Shown one piece after another: positions 14,198-17,197 of a stretch of 17,197 nt of DNA (the stretch's first letter is position 1; the number at the start of each line of letters is the position of its first letter). The stretch is from Candidatus Njordarchaeum guaymasense. GTDB taxonomy: Archaea; Asgardarchaeota; Njordarchaeia; Njordarchaeales; Njordarchaeaceae. Under the pieces are notes generated by a model. It had not been told where the DNA came from and did no database searches. It worked only from the letters and a program-made list of their open reading frames with translations. Made by a program: the position numbers and the translations under genes. The stretch lies in assembly GCA_030587605.1 (NCBI GenBank), contig JAUQYT010000181.1, positions 1-17,197 on the forward strand. Direction: 5' to 3'.

Positions 14198-16640
14198 CAC
14201 TAGTTCCCACCTGTAAAGCCTTTCCGAAAACTCTTCTAGCCTTTTCTATGTCTTCAGGCGTGACTTTCTCGATGATTGAGTGTATTTCACGGATCTCATT
14301 GGCGAATCTCTCGCCTTCTGCGGCGGAAGCCCACAGCAATTGCAGTCTTTCCTTGTTCAGTCCGCTCTGCTCCATTTTTTTCCACAAACGTTCTACGCGT
14401 TTCTGTGTCTGATAGTTCGCATTGATATAGTGGCAGTCTCCCAGATGGCAGCCAGCTACTAGCACGACTGCAGCTCCTCTCGCAAAAGCTCTTTCAACAA
14501 ACCTCTGAGCCACACGCCCAGAACACATCGTTCGAATTATGCGAACGTCAGGTGGATACTGCATCCTGCTGACGCCAGCGAAGTCTGCACCTGCATACGA
14601 ACACCAGTTGCAGCAAAATGCAACGGCTTTCTTTTCTGGTGCGTTCTCAGTAACAGCATCAATCTGGGCGAGGATTTGTTCATCAGTGAAGTGGCTCTGC
14701 GTCAACGCACCAAATGTACACTCAGCTGCGCACGTTCCGCATCCACCACACGCAGCCTCTACAATGCTGATAACTTTCTTTTCCTTGTCCAAGGTGATGG
14801 CATTGTAGGGGCAGACTTTCACGCAGAGTCCACATGCCTTGCATTTCTCAGCATCGAAGATCGGCGTAATGGCTTCAACAGTCACTTTTCCTCTAGCCAT
14901 TAAGATTCCCGCGCGAGCCGCAGCCGCGCCTGCTTGGGTCACACTATCCTTGATGTCTTTAGGAGCTTCAGCACAGCCAGCAAAGAATATTCCTCCGGTG
15001 GCAGCGTCTACCGGTCTGAGTTTTGGATGTGCTTCCATGAAGAACCCGTCTTGAGTTCTGGAAAGTGTCAGCAAGCGTTGTATTGTCTCGCTGTCTTTTC
15101 TGGGTTCTAGACCTATTGATAGAATCGCCATGTCAGCGTTTATCTTGTATAATTCCTTTTGCAAAGTATTCTCGCCAACGAGCCAAACGCCGTGAGTCTT
15201 CTTGTCCTCAAAGATTTCGGCTGGGAGCCCTCGTATAAATGCGACGCCTTCTTTTTTGGCCCGATTGTAAAGGTCTTCAAAACCCTTTCCATAAGCTCGT
15301 ATGTCAACGTAGAAAACATAGATTTCAGTTTCAGGCCAATGCTCCTTAATCAATAAAGCATCCTTTATAGTGTTCATACAGCAGACATTGCTGCAGTACA
15401 GCTTTCCATTCCTGTTGGAACGTGAACCGACGCACTGAATGAACGCGACGCGCTTAGGAATCTGCAAATCGCTAGGTCTCAACAAGCGTCCGCCAGATGG
15501 CCCCCCTGCATTGATTAATCTCTCAAACTCCAACGACGTGACTACGTTTGGATATCTGCCATACCCGTAGTTTGGCAATACGGAGGGGTCGAATACATCT
15601 GCGCCAGTCGCCACGATTATTGTTCCAACATCGACGTTGACAGTTTCAGGCTTCATGTCAAAGTCTATGGCTTGCCTTTCGCAGGCTTTTATGCACTTGT
15701 CGCAAACTATCACGCCTTCATTGTTGAGACAATGACTCATGTCGATTATGTAAGTGGATGGAACTGCTTGCGCGAATGGCGTGTAGATTCCGTGCCTTAT
15801 GGCTAGACCCACATCAAACTCGTTAGGCACTATTGTCGGGCAGACTTTTACACATTCGCCGCATGCCGAACAATCCTTTCTGACATAACGCGGTTTTTTC
15901 AGCACTTTCACTTGGAAGTTGCCGATATAACCCTTAACGTCAGTAACTTCGCTATTGGTCAATAGCTCGATGTTCGGGTGATGCCCAGCATCGGACATTT
16001 TGGGTGCGAGAATACAGATCGAGCAGTCCATCGTCGGAAAAGTCTTGTCTATTCTAGCCATCATCCCTCCGATGCTTGGTTCCTTCTCAACGAGAAACAC
16101 TTTGTATCCTGTTTCAGCAAGGTCTAGAGCGGCTTGAATACCTGCGACGCCAGCTCCTATAATCAGCGCTTTACGAGTTATCGGGACTTCAGTTTCTTGA
16201 GCCGGCTGAAGCAAGGCGGCTTTAGCTACCGCCATTCTAACAAGATCTTTAGCCTTTTCTGTTCCGCCTTCCCGGTCATAAAGGTGAACCCAGCTACACT
16301 GTTCACGAATGTTGGCCATTTCGAAAAGATACTTGTTAAGTCCAGCGTCTTGACATGCCTTTCTGAATGTTGGTTCGTGAAGGCGAGGCGAGCATGACGC
16401 TACCACCACGCGGTCGAGTTTCTGGTCTTTAATGTCGTTTTTTATTATTTCTTGTCCTTGGTCTGAGCATGTATACCGGTTGTCTTTCGCTAGAACAACA
16501 TTTGGAAGGGTTGCAGCAAACTTTGCCACTTCTGCACAATCGACAGAACCTGCAATATTCAATCCACAGTGACAAACATACACTCCTATGCGAACGCCGT
16601 CACTACTTTGTTTAGGCTCTGATTGCTTCTTTTCCGTCAT
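14190..16640 (-). CDS. hdrA: HdrA-MvhD fusion: heterodisulfide-reductase-type flavoprotein with C-terminal MvhD domain
   Basis: Cytoplasmic FAD and iron-sulfur protein, 816 aa; HdrA proteins are the flavin core of electron-bifurcating or confurcating complexes. Domains: N-terminal HdrA part with VCHCGLNIAG (23-31) and ASCSPRLHEPTFR; FAD-binding ALIIGAGVAGIQAALDLAE (158-176); the HdrA-specific DCSICILAPKM (Cys 206 and 209); ferredoxin clusters at Cys 257/260/263/267 and 304/313/316/320; the FAD C-terminal segment GIFFAGCAEAPKDI near 550; and two more clusters at Cys 600/603/606/610 and 631/634/637/641. Residues 672-790 form an MvhD domain (CCNWCSYAGAD, IIRTMCSGRV, GCHLGDCHYI), the [2Fe-2S] unit that delivers electrons to HdrA from a partner. 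The fusion is like HdrA2 or QmoB. Start ATG 16640, four bases after the GltD-like gene stop. No HdrB or HdrC gene is in the window, so heterodisulfide reduction is not implied. Confidence 0.93.
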   Translation of the reverse strand: MTEKKQSEPKQSSDGVRIGVYVCHCGLNIAGSVDCAEVAKFAATLPNVVLAKDNRYTCSDQGQEIIKNDIKDQKLDRVVVASCSPRLHEPTFRKACQDAGLNKYLFEMANIREQCSWVHLYDREGGTEKAKDLVRMAVAKAALLQPAQETEVPITRKALIIGAGVAGIQAALDLAETGYKVFLVEKEPSIGGMMARIDKTFPTMDCSICILAPKMSDAGHHPNIELLTNSEVTDVKGYIGNFQVKVLKKPRYVRKDCSACGECVKVCPTIVPNEFDVGLAIRHGIYTPFAQAVPSTYIIDMSHCLNNEGVIVCDKCIKACERQAIDFDMKPETVNVDVGTIIVATGADVFDPSVLPNYGYGRYPNVVTSLEFERLINAGGPSGGRLLRPSDLQIPKRVAFIQCVGSRSNRNGKLYCSNVCCMNTIKDALLIKEHWPETEIYVFYVDIRAYGKGFEDLYNRAKKEGVAFIRGLPAEIFEDKKTHGVWLVGENTLQKELYKINADMAILSIGLEPRKDSETIQRLLTLSRTQDGFFMEAHPKLRPVDAATGGIFFAGCAEAPKDIKDSVTQAGAAAARAGILMARGKVTVEAITPIFDAEKCKACGLCVKVCPYNAITLDKEKKVISIVEAACGGCGTCAAECTFGALTQSHFTDEQILAQIDAVTENAPEKKAVAFCCNWCSYAGADFAGVSRMQYPPDVRIIRTMCSGRVAQRFVERAFARGAAVVLVAGCHLGDCHYINANYQTQKRVERLWKKMEQSGLNKERLQLLWASAAEGERFANEIREIHSIIEKVTPEDIEKARRVFGKALQVGTSDA

Positions 16641-16644
16641 AAGC

Positions 16645-17197
16645 CTAACCTTCTAAAGATTTCAAGTAATTTTCAATTGAATCAGCAGCATTTTTCCCTG
16701 CTCGGATCGCTTCTATTACCGTAGCTGGTCCTGTAACAACATCTCCCCCCGCAAAAACTCCTTGAATGCTGGTTTCCATCGTAATGGGGTTGACCCACAA
16801 GGTTCCATCATCATTAACATCTATTTCCTTCGGGAGAAATCCGAGATCTGGAGTCTCTCCGATCGCGAGAATAACCATATCAGTCTTCCGTGAGAAATCT
16901 GAACCTTCCACAGGAGTTGATGTTCTTCTTCCAGTTTCGTCAGGCTCGCCCAATTGCATACGGACGCATTCAATGGCAGAAACTTTTCCTTTTTCTCCAA
17001 GAATCTTTCCTGGCGACACGAGAAACTCGATTTTGACGCCTTCATCTTCCGCCTCTTTAACTTCCCATGGGATTGCAGGCATTTCGTCTCTTGATCTCCG
17101 ATAAAGAATGGTTACTTTACTTCCCCCAAGCTGGAGAGCAGTTCTTGCCGCGTCCATTGCAACGTTCCCTCCACCGACTACCACGATATTTTTCCCA
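16645..17197 (-). CDS. GltD/NfnB-like NAD(P)H-binding flavoprotein, C-terminal part (cut by window edge)
   Basis: C-terminal half of a flavoprotein of the glutamate-synthase small-subunit/NfnB/DPYD family, which moves electrons between NAD(P)H and iron-sulfur or flavin partners. The frame is open to base 17197, reading GKNIVVVGGGNVAMDAAR, the second Rossmann fold that binds NAD(P)H. YRRSRDEMPA follows, as in GltD, with Arg residues after the second strand suggesting NADPH. Then come a TDMVILAIGETPDL strand and GVFAGGDVVTGPATVIEAIRAGKNAA, the FAD-binding C-terminal segment. The N-terminal FAD motif and any ferredoxin domain are outside the window. The stop is four bases before the HdrA ATG, so the two are co-transcribed. 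The partner is probably the MvhD end of HdrA, feeding or receiving NAD(P)H electrons; this is inferred from operon position. Confidence 0.9.
   Translation of the reverse strand, partial: GKNIVVVGGGNVAMDAARTALQLGGSKVTILYRRSRDEMPAIPWEVKEAEDEGVKIEFLVSPGKILGEKGKVSAIECVRMQLGEPDETGRRTSTPVEGSDFSRKTDMVILAIGETPDLGFLPKEIDVNDDGTLWVNPITMETSIQGVFAGGDVVTGPATVIEAIRAGKNAADSIENYLKSLEG

Noticed and set aside
11358..16640. Methanogenesis or heterodisulfide reduction locus because of HdrA
   Set aside because: No hdrB, hdrC, mcr or coenzyme M/B genes are present; HdrA alone is widespread in non-methanogens.
1..17197. CRISPR array, tRNA or rRNA genes, insertion sequences
   Set aside because: No regularly spaced repeats, cloverleaf-like gap sequences, transposase genes or terminal inverted repeats were seen; all gaps are under 300 bases.

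Overview
The window reads as part of an archaeal chromosome, most likely an anaerobic TACK-lineage archaeon; Bathyarchaeia is my best guess, by inference only. Reasons: TATA-like boxes sit at archaeal distances from gene starts, several genes use TTG or GTG starts behind GGAGG sites, the GMP-synthase-like protein lacks a glutaminase domain as in archaea, and ferredoxin-dependent 2-oxoacid oxidoreductases and an HdrA protein are present. No rRNA, tRNA, CRISPR array or insertion sequence was seen, and no gap between genes exceeds 300 bases.

Layout. (1) 1-1817, plus: the 3' part of a P-type Ca2+-type ATPase, cut by the left edge at its phosphorylation site. (2) 1885-3259, minus: an unrecognised 147-aa protein and a seven-repeat TPR protein. 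(3) 3480-5470, plus: a TIM-barrel glycoside-hydrolase-like protein, then a protein with an apparent longin-like N-terminal domain. (4) 5511-6701, minus: a GMP synthetase (ATP-pyrophosphatase subunit) homologue whose nucleotide-binding signatures are eroded. (5) 6974-9618, plus: a two-subunit 2-oxoacid:ferredoxin oxidoreductase with a gamma-alpha fusion. (6) 9754-10224, plus: a GNAT acetyltransferase, convergent with a 3-hydroxyacyl-CoA dehydrogenase (10227-11168, minus). (7) 11358-17197, minus: one tight operon read from the right edge leftwards, GltD-like flavoprotein (cut), HdrA-MvhD fusion, 2x[4Fe-4S] ferredoxin, KorA, KorB, KorG.

How the genes work together. The last operon is the most informative part. 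A four-subunit 2-oxoacid (probably 2-oxoglutarate) oxidoreductase is co-transcribed with a flavin protein of the heterodisulfide-reductase type fused to MvhD and with an NAD(P)H-binding GltD/NfnB-like flavoprotein. This suggests a dedicated electron-transfer module linking 2-oxoacid/CoA chemistry, ferredoxin and NAD(P)H, without HdrB or HdrC inside the window. A second, independent 2-oxoacid oxidoreductase lies about 1.7 kb away in opposite orientation. The hydroxyacyl-CoA dehydrogenase between them fits acyl-CoA or organic-acid metabolism.

The other points of interest are the pseudoenzyme-like GMP synthetase homologue, the longin-like protein, and several inverted repeats at predicted promoters.
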